Source of the DNA: Cellulomonas sp. KH9
Lineage (GTDB): Bacteria; Actinomycetota; Actinomycetes; Actinomycetales; Cellulomonadaceae
DNA length: 64,000 bases
Direction: 5' to 3'
Assembly (NCBI RefSeq): GCF_900114185.1
Contig: NZ_FOSE01000005.1
Location: forward strand, 367,818-431,817
Both the position numbers and the translations under genes were made by a program. The notes under the pieces are model-generated. The model made no database searches and was not told the DNA's origin. It saw nothing but the letters and a program-made list of their open reading frames with translations. This document shows positions 40,126 through 48,864 of this stretch, in pieces. Numbering within the stretch: the first letter of the stretch is position 1; each line of letters starts with the position of its first letter.

Positions 40126-40760
40126 CCTCGCTCCTTCTCGTGTTGCGCCTCGGAGATGCCCTCGGCGTCGTCTGCAGCGATGGCCGGACGGCCACCGCCC
40201 TCGGGGCGAGCGCGACGTACGCCGCGCTCGTTGGCGATGAGGTCGTCCAGCCAGCGGACCTCGCGCTCGACCTGCTCGAGGCCGTGGCGCTGGAGCTCGA
40301 GCGTGTACTCGTCCATGCGCTCGCGGGTCCGTGCGAAGGACTGCCTGATGGTCTCGAGCCGCTCGGTCAGCCGGATGCGACGACCCTCGAGGATCCGCAT
40401 GCGGGTCTCGGCGTCGGTCTGGCCGAAGAACGCGAAGCGGACGTCGAAGTTCTCGTCCTCCCAGGTGGCCGGGCCCGAGGACGACAGCACCTGCTGCAGG
40501 TGCTCCTTGCCCTCGGCGGTCAGCTGGTAGACGATCCTCGCGCGCTTGCTGGCCACGGTCCGGTCGTCCGGTGCCTCGACGCCGACGATCCAGCCGCGGT
40601 CCGCGAGCCCCTTGAGGCACGGGTACAGCGAGCCGTACGACAGCGCACGGAAGGAACCGAGCACGAGGTTGAGCCGCTTGCGCAGCTCGTACCCGTGCAT
40701 GGGGGACTCGGCGAGCAGGCCGAGGATGGCCGGCTCGAGCACGTCGGAACGTCCGCGCAC
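40122..40760 (-). CDS. PadR family transcriptional regulator
   Basis: 212-aa regulator. The N-terminal PadR winged helix shows [40 protein letters not shown] and [14 protein letters not shown]. The C-terminal coiled-coil dimerisation helices follow ([20 protein letters not shown]). The GTG start has GGAGGGTCAG upstream. It is co-transcribed with ino1, and a 21-bp inverted repeat just upstream fits autoregulation. The effector is unknown. Confidence 0.93.
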   Translation of the reverse strand: MRGRSDVLEPAILGLLAESPMHGYELRKRLNLVLGSFRALSYGSLYPCLKGLADRGWIVGVEAPDDRTVASKRARIVYQLTAEGKEHLQQVLSSSGPATWEDENFDVRFAFFGQTDAETRMRILEGRRIRLTERLETIRQSFARTRERMDEYTLELQRHGLEQVEREVRWLDDLIANERGVRRARPEGGGRPAIAADDAEGISEAQHEKERG

Positions 40761-40814
40761 CTGACCCTCCTCACGTCGCCGTCCGGACCACGGACCCGGC
40801 GTTCGGCAGGATCC

Positions 40815-40835
40815 GATGTATCAACTCGATACATC
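40815..40835. promoter_or_regulatory. Probable PadR operator
   Basis: GATGTATC-AACTC-GATACATC, a perfect 8-5-8 inverted repeat 55 bp before the padR start. PadR boxes commonly take the form ATGTATxxxxxATACAT. A partial half-site AGTATGTC follows at 40841. The rest of the 373-nt spacer between padR and the penicillin-binding protein gene shows no gene. Confidence 0.75.
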
Positions 40836-41133
40836 CGGAGAGTATGTCGAGCGGGCGCTCGCGCACAACACGCCCGGTCGCCGGGGTCCGTCGGCACCCG
40901 CGCGGTCGGTGCCGACCCGGGGCCTCCCGCGCGTCATGGAGCGGTCGAGACACCGTCACCGCCCGGTGCGGATCATGTGAAGGGTCCGGGCGATCCGGAC
41001 GTCCCGGGCGCTCGTCCCGGTGGTACGTCCGGGTCGTTCGTCCATACTGAGCCCCGGCAGCGTCCGCCCGGCGTGCCCGGACACGGGCCGCAGGTGACGC
41101 CGCACGCACCGTCGTCGCACGAGAGGTCCCCCC

Positions 41134-43629
41134 TTGGCAGCCAGCAACCGCCGAACCGCGCCGCCGCGCGCCCGGCGCGCGACGCGTCGCCCCACGTCCG
41201 CCACCACCGAGCGCCGCGGGTTCTGGAACTACCCGCGCCGCGAGCACACCGGCCTGCACCGGTGGCTGCCGTCGTGGCGCGTGGTCCTCGGGACGTTCAT
41301 CGGCGGCGTGTTCCTGGTGCTGGGTGCCGGCGTCGCGGCGTTCGCGCTCATCAACCCGGACGACCCGCTGGCGGAGGTCGAGTTCCAGACGACGACCGTG
41401 TACTTCGCCGGCGAGGAGCCGGGCACGCCCGGGCCCGAGATGGGCACGTTCGCCAAGCAGAAGCGCGAGATCGTCGACTACGCGACGCTGCCGGCGCACA
41501 TCGGCCAGGCCGTCGCGGCCGGTGAGGACCAGACCTTCTTCACCAACCGCGGCGTGTCGCTCACGGGCATGGCGCGCGCCTTCCTCAACAACATCCAGGG
41601 CAAGCCGACGCAGGGCGGGTCGACGCTGACCCAGCAGTACGTCGAGCGGTACTACCAGAACACCACCAAGGACTACTGGGGCAAGGCGAAGGAAGCGATC
41701 CTCGCCATCAAGATCTCCCAGAAGGAGTCCAAGGAACAGATCATGGGGCGGTACCTCAACACGATCTACTTCGGTCGTGACTCGTACGGGATCCAGGCCG
41801 CCGCCCAGTCGTACTTCGCCAAGAACGCCGCGGACCTGACCGTGGCCGAGTCCGCGATGCTCGCGGCCCTCATCCCGTCGCCCAACAACTGGGACCCCGC
41901 CGTCGCACCGGAGAAGGCGCAGCAGCGCTGGGAGATCGTGCTCGACCGCATGGTGACCGGCGGCTGGCTGACGGCCGAGGAGCGCGCCGCTCAGACGTTC
42001 CCGCCGACCGTCGAGTACGTGAAGTCCGAGACGTACCGCGGACCCAACGGGTACCTGCTGGAGATGGTCGAGAAAGAGCTGCTCGCGACCAAGTTCTGGA
42101 CCGCCGACGAGCTGCGCACCCGCGGCCTGAAGATCGTCACGACCATCGACCCCACGGTCCAGCAGATCGCCGTGCAGTCGGCGGCACAGCTGCGCGCCGG
42201 CGAGCTGACCGGTGGCGCCACGCCGAACGAGCGGCTGCGCATGTCGATCGTCACCGTCGACCCGGCCACGGGCGGGATCGTCGCCCTCTACGGCGGCTCC
42301 GACTACCTCACGGACACCCGCAACACCGCGACGTTCGACCAGATCCAGGCGGGCTCGACGTACAAGCCGTTCACGCTCGTCGCCGCGCTCGAGCAGGGGA
42401 TCAGCCTGGGCACGACGTACGACGCGCGGTCCCCGCAGGAGTTCGACATCGGCGAGGCCAAGCCCTGGCGCGTGCAGAACTACGCCAACTCCAACAAGTA
42501 CGGCACGATCGACCTGGTCAGGGCGACGGCGGACTCCGTCAACACCGTCTACGCCCAGCTGAACCTCGAGGTCGGCCCGGCCGAGACGGCCCGGGTCGCC
42601 CAGGCCGCCGGTGCGACCGACGAGCCGACCACCGTCGCGTCCAACGTGCTCGGGTCGGACACGGTCCACCCGCTCGACATGACGAACGCCTACGCCACCT
42701 TCGCGGCCCAGGGCGTGCACCGTGACGCGCACATCGTCCAGGCCGTGATCGAGGGCGAGTCGGTGTGGTCCCCGGACACCACCGGCGAGCAGGTGTTCGC
42801 GGCCGACGTGATGGCGGACACGACCTACGCGATGACCCAGGTCGTCGAGCGCGGGTCGGCCACCAACCACGTCAAGCCGCTGCGCCGCCCGATCGCCGGC
42901 AAGACCGGCACGTCCACGGAGAACAAGTCGGCCTGGTTCATCGGCTACACCCCGCAGCTGGCGACCTCGGTGGCCCTCTCCCAGATCGGCGAGGACGACA
43001 GGGCGCAGGACTCCATCACGGCCTGGGGTCAGGTCCGCGAGATCACCGGTGGTTCGTACCCGGCGCTGCTGTGGTCCCACTACATGAAGCAGGTCTTCGA
43101 GCAGCCGAGGTACACGGAGGTCCAGGAGTTCCCGGCGCGGGCCAACGTCGGTGGCAAGGCGACGCCCGCCCCGACCGAGACGGCCACCGAGGAGCCCGAG
43201 GTGCCCGAGGAGCCCGAGGCGCCGGCCGAGGTGCAGGTCCCGGGTGGGCTGGTCGGACGCACCGAGGCGGACGCCGCGGGCGCGCTGCAGGGTGCCGGCC
43301 TGGTGCCGGCCGTGGTGACCGAGCGGTCCACCACGGTGCCGACCGGGCGGGTGATCCGCGTGGAGCCGGGGGAGGGTGCCAGCGTCGCCGGCGGGTCCAC
43401 GGTCACCATCGTGGTGTCCAGCGGGCCCCCGCCGCAGCCCACCCCGACGCCACCCCCGGCACCCGCGCCCGAGCCGACGCCCACGGTCCCGCCCGAGGGC
43501 GGCGCCGCGGCCGGCGGCGGTACGGCGGGCGGCCAGGCGGGCGCGGCCGGCGGCACGACCGCCGGTGGTGCCGGTGCCGGCACCGCGGGACCGTCGGGCG
43601 GCGGACCCTCCGGGTCCGCGAGCCGTTGA
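41134..43629 (+). CDS. Bifunctional penicillin-binding protein (transglycosylase/transpeptidase) with PASTA domain
   Basis: Class A PBP, 831 aa, TTG start with GAGAGG upstream. A short basic cytoplasmic N-terminus precedes one TM (VVLGTFIGGVFLVLGAGVAA). The glycosyltransferase domain carries GEDQTFFTNRGVSLTGMARA and GGSTLTQQYVERYY, then MGRYLNTIYFGRDSYGIQAA. The transpeptidase has SXXK GSTYKPF, SXN as SVN (TADSVNTVYAQ) and KTG as GKTGTS. A PASTA domain (VPGGLVGRTEADAAGALQGA) follows, then a Pro/Gly-rich tail. The enzyme polymerises and cross-links peptidoglycan outside the membrane. It is divergent from padR. Confidence 0.95.
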   Translation: MAASNRRTAPPRARRATRRPTSATTERRGFWNYPRREHTGLHRWLPSWRVVLGTFIGGVFLVLGAGVAAFALINPDDPLAEVEFQTTTVYFAGEEPGTPGPEMGTFAKQKREIVDYATLPAHIGQAVAAGEDQTFFTNRGVSLTGMARAFLNNIQGKPTQGGSTLTQQYVERYYQNTTKDYWGKAKEAILAIKISQKESKEQIMGRYLNTIYFGRDSYGIQAAAQSYFAKNAADLTVAESAMLAALIPSPNNWDPAVAPEKAQQRWEIVLDRMVTGGWLTAEERAAQTFPPTVEYVKSETYRGPNGYLLEMVEKELLATKFWTADELRTRGLKIVTTIDPTVQQIAVQSAAQLRAGELTGGATPNERLRMSIVTVDPATGGIVALYGGSDYLTDTRNTATFDQIQAGSTYKPFTLVAALEQGISLGTTYDARSPQEFDIGEAKPWRVQNYANSNKYGTIDLVRATADSVNTVYAQLNLEVGPAETARVAQAAGATDEPTTVASNVLGSDTVHPLDMTNAYATFAAQGVHRDAHIVQAVIEGESVWSPDTTGEQVFAADVMADTTYAMTQVVERGSATNHVKPLRRPIAGKTGTSTENKSAWFIGYTPQLATSVALSQIGEDDRAQDSITAWGQVREITGGSYPALLWSHYMKQVFEQPRYTEVQEFPARANVGGKATPAPTETATEEPEVPEEPEAPAEVQVPGGLVGRTEADAAGALQGAGLVPAVVTERSTTVPTGRVIRVEPGEGASVAGGSTVTIVVSSGPPPQPTPTPPPAPAPEPTPTVPPEGGAAAGGGTAGGQAGAAGGTTAGGAGAGTAGPSGGGPSGSASR

Positions 43630-43788
43630 GCACCACCAGGCGTCCGGGTGACCGGTCCCGCGGGCGATTCGGTCCGTGGGCCGTGAGCCGGTAGTCTGGG
43701 CGATCGCCGTCCCTCACGGGACGGTTCGTCGTGCCCACCACCCGACACCTGTCGGACCCGGGCACGTCGAGACGCTTGAGACCCTCCT

Positions 43789-43807
43789 GCCACGGACCGA
43801 CCGTGGC
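43789..43807 (+). promoter_or_regulatory. Possible S6:S18 mRNA-binding leader hairpin before rpsF
   Basis: GCCACGG-ACCGA-CCGTGGC forms a 7-bp stem with loop ACCGA, 24 nt before the rpsF start. S6:S18 autoregulatory leaders contain a CCG-type motif that mimics the S6:S18 site on 16S rRNA, and this loop is similar. The match is by motif only. Confidence 0.4.
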
Positions 43808-43830
43808 CGCGAAGACCAGAGGAGGTGGGT

Positions 43831-44124
43831 ATGAGCCTGCGTCAGTACGAGATCATGATCATCCTCGACCCCGAGATCGAGGAGCGCACCGTCGCCCCGT
43901 CGCTCGACAAGTACCTGACGGTCGTCAAGACCGACGGTGGGACTGTCGACAAGGTGGACGTGTGGGGCCGTCGTCGCCTCGCGTACGACATCAAGAAGAA
44001 GGGCGAGGGCATCTACGCCGTCGTCGACTTCACCGCGTCGCCCGCCACGGCCAAGGAGCTGGACCGTCAGCTCGGCCTCAACGAGGTCGTCCTGCGCACC
44101 AAGGTCCTGCGCCGCGAGGCCTGA
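43831..44124 (+). CDS. rpsF: 30S ribosomal protein S6 (bS6)
   Basis: 97 aa, [20 protein letters not shown], then [20 protein letters not shown], typical of bS6. ATG 43831 has GGAGGTGGGT directly upstream; an ATG two codons earlier is less well placed. First gene of rpsF-ssb-rpsR-rplI. Confidence 0.97.
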   Translation: MSLRQYEIMIILDPEIEERTVAPSLDKYLTVVKTDGGTVDKVDVWGRRRLAYDIKKKGEGIYAVVDFTASPATAKELDRQLGLNEVVLRTKVLRREA

Positions 44125-44217
44125 GACCTTCGTGTCGGTGCCCGTCACTAGCGTCGGGCCCCAGCATCCGCGGCGTCACGCCGCAGCCGAACCTTCCGAA
44201 CGAGCGAGGAGGCCGTC

Positions 44218-44757
44218 ATGGCCGGCGAGACCACCATCACGGTGATCGGGAACCTGACCGGGGACCCGGAGCTGCGCTTCACCCCGTCCGGTGCCGCGGT
44301 CGCGAACTTCACGGTCGCGTCCACGCCCCGCACGTTCGACCGCCAGTCGAACGAGTGGAAGGACGGCGACACGCTGTTCCTCCGCTGCTCCATCTGGCGT
44401 GAGGCGGCCGAGTCCGTCGCCGAGTCCCTCACCAAGGGCACCCGCGTCATCGTGCAGGGCCGCCTCGTGCAGCGCTCGTACGAGACCCGCGAGGGCGAGA
44501 AGCGCACCGTGTACGAGCTGCAGGTCGACGAGGTCGGCCCGTCGCTGCGGTACGCGACGGCCAAGGTCACCCGGACCCAGCGGTCCGGTGGCGGCGGCGG
44601 CTTCGGTGGTGGGTCCGGCGGCGGCGGTGGCTTCGGCGGTGGCGGCTTCAGCGGCGGTGGCGCGTCCTCCGGTGGTGGCGGCCAGACCGACGACCCGTGG
44701 GCCACGCCCGCGGGTGGTGGGTCCGGCGGCGGCTACTCGGACGAGCCCCCGTTCTGA
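44218..44757 (+). CDS. ssb: Single-stranded DNA-binding protein
   Basis: 179 aa. The OB-fold starts [20 protein letters not shown], with [20 protein letters not shown] and [21 protein letters not shown] glycine-rich linker ([12 protein letters not shown] and similar) follows. The acidic tip SDEPPF recruits repair and replication partners. It lies between rpsF and rpsR, so it is expressed with ribosomal proteins. Confidence 0.97.
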   Translation: MAGETTITVIGNLTGDPELRFTPSGAAVANFTVASTPRTFDRQSNEWKDGDTLFLRCSIWREAAESVAESLTKGTRVIVQGRLVQRSYETREGEKRTVYELQVDEVGPSLRYATAKVTRTQRSGGGGGFGGGSGGGGGFGGGGFSGGGASSGGGGQTDDPWATPAGGGSGGGYSDEPPF

Positions 44758-44786
44758 TCGGCGCCTCGCACACCTGAACTTCTCAT

Positions 44787-44810
44787 CCCCGAGCACGGCA
44801 ACGCTCGGGG
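44787..44810 (+). terminator. Intercistronic hairpin between ssb and rpsR
   Basis: CCCCGAGC and GCTCGGGG form a perfect 8-bp stem around an 8-nt loop, ending 23 nt before the rpsR start. It may be a partial terminator, processing site or mRNA stabiliser that sets rpsR-rplI levels relative to ssb; the sequence alone does not decide. Confidence 0.55.
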
Positions 44811-44833
44811 CTCCACAGACAAGGAGCACCACG

Positions 44834-45070
44834 ATGGCCAAGCCCGTCGTCCGCAAGCCCAAGAAGAAGCAGAACCCCCTGAAGGCCGCCAAGATCGAGA
44901 CGGTCGACTACAAGGACACGGCTCTGCTCCGCAAGTTCATCTCCGACCGCGGGAAGATCCGCGCGCGTCGCGTGACCGGTGTCTCCGTGCAGGAGCAGCG
45001 CCAGATCGCCCGTGCCGTCAAGAACGCGCGCGAGATGGCACTCCTGCCGTACTCGTCGTCGGCCCGCTGA
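44834..45070 (+). CDS. rpsR: 30S ribosomal protein S18 (bS18)
   Basis: 78 aa, [20 protein letters not shown], then [20 protein letters not shown] and [23 protein letters not shown] follows AAGGAGCACCACG. The cysteines of zinc-binding S18 paralogues are absent, so this is the zinc-free form. Confidence 0.97.
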   Translation: MAKPVVRKPKKKQNPLKAAKIETVDYKDTALLRKFISDRGKIRARRVTGVSVQEQRQIARAVKNAREMALLPYSSSAR

Positions 45071-45084
45071 GAAAGGACTGACCC

Positions 45085-45534
45085 ATGGCGAAGATCATCC
45101 TGACCCACGAGGTCACCGGTCTCGGTGCACCTGGCGACATCGTCGAGGTGAAGGACGGGTACGCCCGTAACTACCTCATCCCGCGCAACCTGGCCACGCC
45201 GTGGACCAAGGGTGCCGAGAAGGACGTCTCCGCGATCCGTCGTGCCCGCAAGGCGCGCGAGATCGCCACGCTCGACGACGCGAAGGCCGTGCGGGACTCC
45301 CTGCAGGCCAACCCCGTCACCGTCTCGGCCAAGTCCGGCGAGTCGGGCCGCCTGTTCGGCGCCGTCACCACGGCCGAGATCGCTGCCGCGATCAAGGCCG
45401 CCGGTGCCCCGGCCGTCGACAAGCGCAAGATCGAGGTCGCCCAGGCGATCAAGTCGACCGGTGAGTACACGGTGCACGTGCGTCTGCACCCCGAGGTCTC
45501 GGCCGCGGTGACCGTCAAGGTCGTCTCTGCCTGA
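45085..45534 (+). CDS. rplI: 50S ribosomal protein L9 (bL9)
   Basis: 149 aa with the L9 signature [20 protein letters not shown] at the N-terminus and the C-terminal domain [20 protein letters not shown]. Last gene of the rpsF operon, followed by a terminator hairpin. Confidence 0.97.
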   Translation: MAKIILTHEVTGLGAPGDIVEVKDGYARNYLIPRNLATPWTKGAEKDVSAIRRARKAREIATLDDAKAVRDSLQANPVTVSAKSGESGRLFGAVTTAEIAAAIKAAGAPAVDKRKIEVAQAIKSTGEYTVHVRLHPEVSAAVTVKVVSA

Positions 45535-45554
45535 CCCTCGCTCCCGCGAGCTCG

Positions 45555-45590
45555 CGAGGCCCCGTACCGCTCCGGCGGTGCGGGGCCTCG
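45555..45590 (+). terminator. Hairpin terminator after rplI
   Basis: A 16-bp stem with a T-G mismatch: CGAGGCCCCGTACCGC (45555-45570) pairs with GCGGTGCGGGGCCTCG (45575-45590) around loop TCCG. Confidence 0.8.
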
Positions 45591-45772
45591 TCGTCTGCGG
45601 GGCACCGCGGGGACGTGCCGGCGTGCGACGTCCGGAGGGTGGCGGGGCACTCCCCGTCATCCGTGAGAGGGAGCCGGAGGTCGTCCTGCGGGGGGTCGGC
45701 ACGCGTCACGGTGCCCCGTACCGTCGACGGAAGGACGCGCGGGACCGACGCGCAGGCACGAGGAGGGCGACC

Positions 45773-46075
45773 ATGAGCACCACGAACAGCTGGGCACGGG
45801 GCGCGCGCGTGCCCCTGGTCGCGCAGGTCACGGCGATCGTCGCGCTGGGTGCCGCGCTCGTCGTCGTCGGCGTCCTGCGCGCGGCGCACGACGTGCCCAT
45901 GGCGATCGCGCTGGTGACGATGGGTGTGGCGATCCTGCCGGAGGCGGTCGTCCGGGTGCGCCGCGGGGTGCGGGAGCGCCGGACGACGGCAGCGGCCGTC
46001 GCGTCGGTCGAGGTGCTCACCCCACGCCCCACCGCCGCCCCGTCGGCCGCGGCCGACGAGCTCGTCGCCGCCTGA
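45773..46075 (+). CDS. Small two-TM membrane protein, unrecognised
   Basis: 100 aa, MSTTNSWARGARVPLVAQVT. Two hydrophobic segments (TAIVALGAALVVVGVL; MAIALVTMGVAILPEAVV) are followed by a basic stretch (RVRRGVRERR) and an alanine-rich tail. ATG with GAGGAGGGCGACC upstream. No family recognised; real by ribosome site, codon use and membrane pattern. Confidence 0.6.
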   Translation: MSTTNSWARGARVPLVAQVTAIVALGAALVVVGVLRAAHDVPMAIALVTMGVAILPEAVVRVRRGVRERRTTAAAVASVEVLTPRPTAAPSAAADELVAA

Positions 46076-46269
46076 CGCGACCACGGGCGGGGGAGCCCGG
46101 GTCCCCACCGGCGTCACGTCGGGACGTCCGCCGCCCGGCCGGACGCGCAGCGGGTGGCACGACCGCGGCGGCTCGGTCTCGCGACGGAGGACGTCTCATC
46201 CCCGGGAGCGGTGTGAGCGGCGGGTGCCGTCCGTAGCCTGGCCCGCACGACGACGTGCGGGAGGATGCC

Positions 46270-46629
46270 ATGACCGAGGAGCAGCGCGACGAGACGACGC
46301 CCGAGACCGACGCGAAGCGCCCGAGGGGCGAGCAGGAGAGCGGCGCGTTCGTCGTCCTCGGCCTCGTCTTCTTCGTCCTCGGGATCACCGGGGCCGCGCG
46401 CGGTGAGACCGCCCTGACGGCGTTCCTCGCCCTGGGTGTCGTCTTCTTCGCGATCGGCGCCGGCGGTGCAGCGAAGGCCGGCGCGCAGGCAGGCGGCATG
46501 CAAGGCGGCCGACGCGACCGATCGGCAGGCGGGGACGGCGCCGCGGCGGCCCACGACGACGGCGCCCGTCCCGCCGCCGACGACGGGTCCGGTCCGGACG
46601 CCGGCGGCGGTGGGGGCGGGGGCGACTGA
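46270..46629 (+). CDS. Small membrane protein with glycine/aspartate-rich tail, unrecognised
   Basis: 119 aa from ATG 46270 (MTEEQRDETTPETDAKRP), with GGGAGGATGCC upstream. A charged N-terminus precedes two TM segments (GAFVVLGLVFFVLGITGAA; ALTAFLALGVVFFAIGAGGA). A disordered tail ends in DAGGGGGGGD. No known family. It sits in a cluster of three small proteins of unknown role. Confidence 0.6.
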   Translation: MTEEQRDETTPETDAKRPRGEQESGAFVVLGLVFFVLGITGAARGETALTAFLALGVVFFAIGAGGAAKAGAQAGGMQGGRRDRSAGGDGAAAAHDDGARPAADDGSGPDAGGGGGGGD

Positions 46630-46640
46630 GCGGTCCCTCC

Positions 46641-46700
46641 GCGGACCACGCCGTCCCTTCGCCGACCACGCCGTCCCTTCGCGGACCACGTCCTCCGTCC
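46641..46700. repeat. Three-copy 20-bp tandem repeat
   Basis: Units at 46641, 46661 and 46681; the first two differ at one base (GCGGACCACGCCGTCCCTTC versus GCCGACCACGCCGTCCCTTC), the third is diverged at its end. It lies just after a small-protein stop and before another small gene; function unknown. Confidence 0.7.
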
Positions 46701-46803
46701 GGGGACGGAGCCGAGAGTTCCGTCCGCGGACGGTGCTGCGGACGCAGGGCCCCGCCCTAGCGTCGTCGGTGTGCCGATCCGGCCCCCGACCCGAGGAGAC
46801 GAG

Positions 46804-47022
46804 ATGACCGACCAGCGTCCGACCCCCCGCCTCGCCCGGTTCCGCCCCGCCGACGTCTGGGCCGCCGTGTGCCCGGTGGGGTTCGTGCTCCTGCTGCTGT
46901 CGCAGAGCGACGAGGCGACCCACGGCACCGGACTCGCCGTGGCGGCGGCCGCGTGCTTCGCCGTGGCCGTCGCGGCCGTGGCCGAGGAGGGCCGGCGGCG
47001 GCGGTCCGCCGAGCGCGCCTGA
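46804..47022 (+). CDS. Small two-TM protein, unrecognised
   Basis: 72 aa, MTDQRPTPRLARFRPADVWA. TM segments are AVCPVGFVLLLLS and GLAVAAAACFAVAVAAVA, ending in a basic tail. ATG with CGAGGAGACGAG upstream. No family recognised. Confidence 0.6.
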   Translation: MTDQRPTPRLARFRPADVWAAVCPVGFVLLLLSQSDEATHGTGLAVAAAACFAVAVAAVAEEGRRRRSAERA

Positions 47023-47040
47023 CCAGTCGGGGCGGTCCCG

Positions 47041-47062
47041 CCGGTGCACGGCTACGCACCGG
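47041..47062. terminator. Short hairpin between convergent genes
   Basis: CCGGTGC and GCACCGG form a 7-bp stem around an 8-nt loop, between the small plus-strand gene and the convergent MATE gene. It may serve both sides. Confidence 0.5.
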
Positions 47063-47088
47063 CCGGGGCCGCGCCCACGGCGTCGGGG

Positions 47089-48555
47089 TCAGGTGCCGAC
47101 GACCATCCACGAGTCGCTGCGAGCGCGCAGGCCCGTCGTGACCGCGCGGGCGGCCATGAAGACCACGGCGAACGCCACCCACAACCAGGCGAGCCCGGCG
47201 GCTCCGGGTGGCGCCCACGTGTGGACCGCGAGGGCGGCCGGGACGTACGCGACCAGGGTCGCGACACCTGCCCAGGCGAGGAACGGCCCGTCGCCGGCAC
47301 CGATGAGGACCCCGTCGAGCACGAACACCCAGCCGGCCATCGGAAGCGCGGCGGCGGCGACGAGCAGCCCGGTGACGGCCGCACGCTGGACGTCGGCGTC
47401 GGGGGAGAAGAGCGGGACGTAGAACGGGGCGAGGCCGCCGAGGACGAGGCCGAGCACGGCCCCGGCGCCGACACCCCACTGGAGGGTGCGGCGCAGCACG
47501 GCCCGCGTGCGGGCGACGTCGCGGGCGCCCAGCGCGTGCCCCACGAGCGCCTGCGCGGCGATGGCGAGGGCGTCGAGCGCGAAGGCGGCCAGTCCCCACA
47601 CCGCGTTGACGACCTGGTGCCCGGCCAGGGCGCTCGGGCCCAGACCGGTGGCGGTCCACACGGTCAGCAGGATCGCCAGGCGCAGCGTCGCCGTGCGGAC
47701 CAGCAGCGGCAGGCCGGCGCGCGCGTTCGCCCAGACACCGCCGGCGGCGGGTGCCAGGCTCGCCCCGGCGGCGCGGGCCCCGCGGACGACGACGACCGTG
47801 AGCCAGCAGGCCATGCCGAGCTGGGCGAGGGCCGTCCCCAGCCCGGACCCTGCGATACCGAGGCCCGCACCGTAGATGAGTGCGGCGTTGAGCGCGGCGT
47901 TCGCGACCGCCCCGGACGCCGCCACCACGAGGGGCGTGCGGGTGTCCTGCAGGCCCCGCAGCGCACCCGTGGCGGCCAGCACCAGGAGCATGCCGGGCAG
48001 GCCGGGGGTGGACCAGCGCAGGTAGCTGACGGCCTGGGTGGCGACGGCGCCGTCCGCGCCCAGGGTGGCGACGAGCCAGGGCGCGGCCGCCCAGGTCGCC
48101 GCGGCGAGCAGGAGCCCGAGCCCGGCCCCGAGCCACATGCCGTCCACGCCCGTCTGCAGGGCCCCACGCCGGTCACCGGCGCCGAGGCGGCGCGCGACCG
48201 CGGCGGTCGTCGCGTACGCGAGGAAGACGCACAGCCCGACCACCGTGACCAGCACCGTCGACGCCAGGGCGAGCCCGGCCAGCGCGTCGGTGCCCAGGTG
48301 GCCGACCATCGCGGAGTCGACCAGGACGAACAGCGGCTCGGCGACGAGCGCACCGAGCGCCGGGACGGCGAGGGCGAGGATCTGCCGGTCCACGCCGGCG
48401 ACGGGTGCGGCGGGACGTCCCGCACCGTCGGCGGGCGGCGCGGCGGGGTCGGCCGGGCGTCCCTCGTGCGGCCCAGCGGGGTCGGTCGGGTCGGGCGACG
48501 CGGGTCCGGGGGTGTCCGACGGGCGGTTCAGACGTCCACCAGGTGAACGCGGCAC
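47089..48555 (-). CDS. MATE family efflux transporter
   Basis: 488-aa Na+/H+-coupled multidrug exporter of the DinF-like type, with 12 TM helices. The first begins ILALAVPALGALVAEPLFVL, followed by VDSAMVGHLGTDALAGLALA, characteristic of MATE proteins. A Pro/Ala-rich N-terminal tail of ~55 residues precedes it. I take GTG 48555 (VPRSPGGRLNRPSD) because AGCGAGGAAG lies four bases upstream; GTG 48393 (VDRQILALAVPALG), directly at TM1, is the alternative. Substrate unknown. Its promoter region is shared with dnaB and contains DnaA boxes. Confidence 0.9.
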   Translation of the reverse strand: MPRSPGGRLNRPSDTPGPASPDPTDPAGPHEGRPADPAAPPADGAGRPAAPVAGVDRQILALAVPALGALVAEPLFVLVDSAMVGHLGTDALAGLALASTVLVTVVGLCVFLAYATTAAVARRLGAGDRRGALQTGVDGMWLGAGLGLLLAAATWAAAPWLVATLGADGAVATQAVSYLRWSTPGLPGMLLVLAATGALRGLQDTRTPLVVAASGAVANAALNAALIYGAGLGIAGSGLGTALAQLGMACWLTVVVVRGARAAGASLAPAAGGVWANARAGLPLLVRTATLRLAILLTVWTATGLGPSALAGHQVVNAVWGLAAFALDALAIAAQALVGHALGARDVARTRAVLRRTLQWGVGAGAVLGLVLGGLAPFYVPLFSPDADVQRAAVTGLLVAAAALPMAGWVFVLDGVLIGAGDGPFLAWAGVATLVAYVPAALAVHTWAPPGAAGLAWLWVAFAVVFMAARAVTTGLRARSDSWMVVGT

Positions 48556-48629
48556 GAATCTTCCTCGCTCCACAGCACGTGCACAGCGTATGCGCCGGTC
48601 GGAGCGCGTGCCGAGCCGCGGATCCGTCT

Positions 48630-48638
48630 TTGTCCACA
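48630..48638 (+). promoter_or_regulatory. DnaA box upstream of dnaB
   Basis: TTGTCCACA, a perfect match, 235 bp before the dnaB start in the 309-nt spacer between the MATE gene and dnaB. Confidence 0.75.
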
Positions 48639-48675
48639 GGTGTATCCCCACCCTGTGCACACAGGGTCGAACGGG

Positions 48676-48684
48676 TTGTCCACA
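48676..48684 (+). promoter_or_regulatory. Second DnaA box upstream of dnaB
   Basis: TTGTCCACA, perfect, in the same orientation 46 bp after the first; CTGTCCACC follows at 48687 (two mismatches). This repeats the kind of cluster seen in oriC. Confidence 0.75.
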
Positions 48685-48864
48685 GGCTGTCCACCGACCT
48701 GTGCACACACCCGTTTGGGTCCGGGAGCTTCGCGGCCTAGCCTCGCGAGGGCAGGTCCCCGGGAGGCGACGTCGTCCCGCGCGGGGCCGGCTCGTGGGTG
48801 ACTGTCAGAGGGTCCCGGTAGAACAGGCGTTCGACGGGTGGGGACGAGCAGGAGCAGGTGACAG

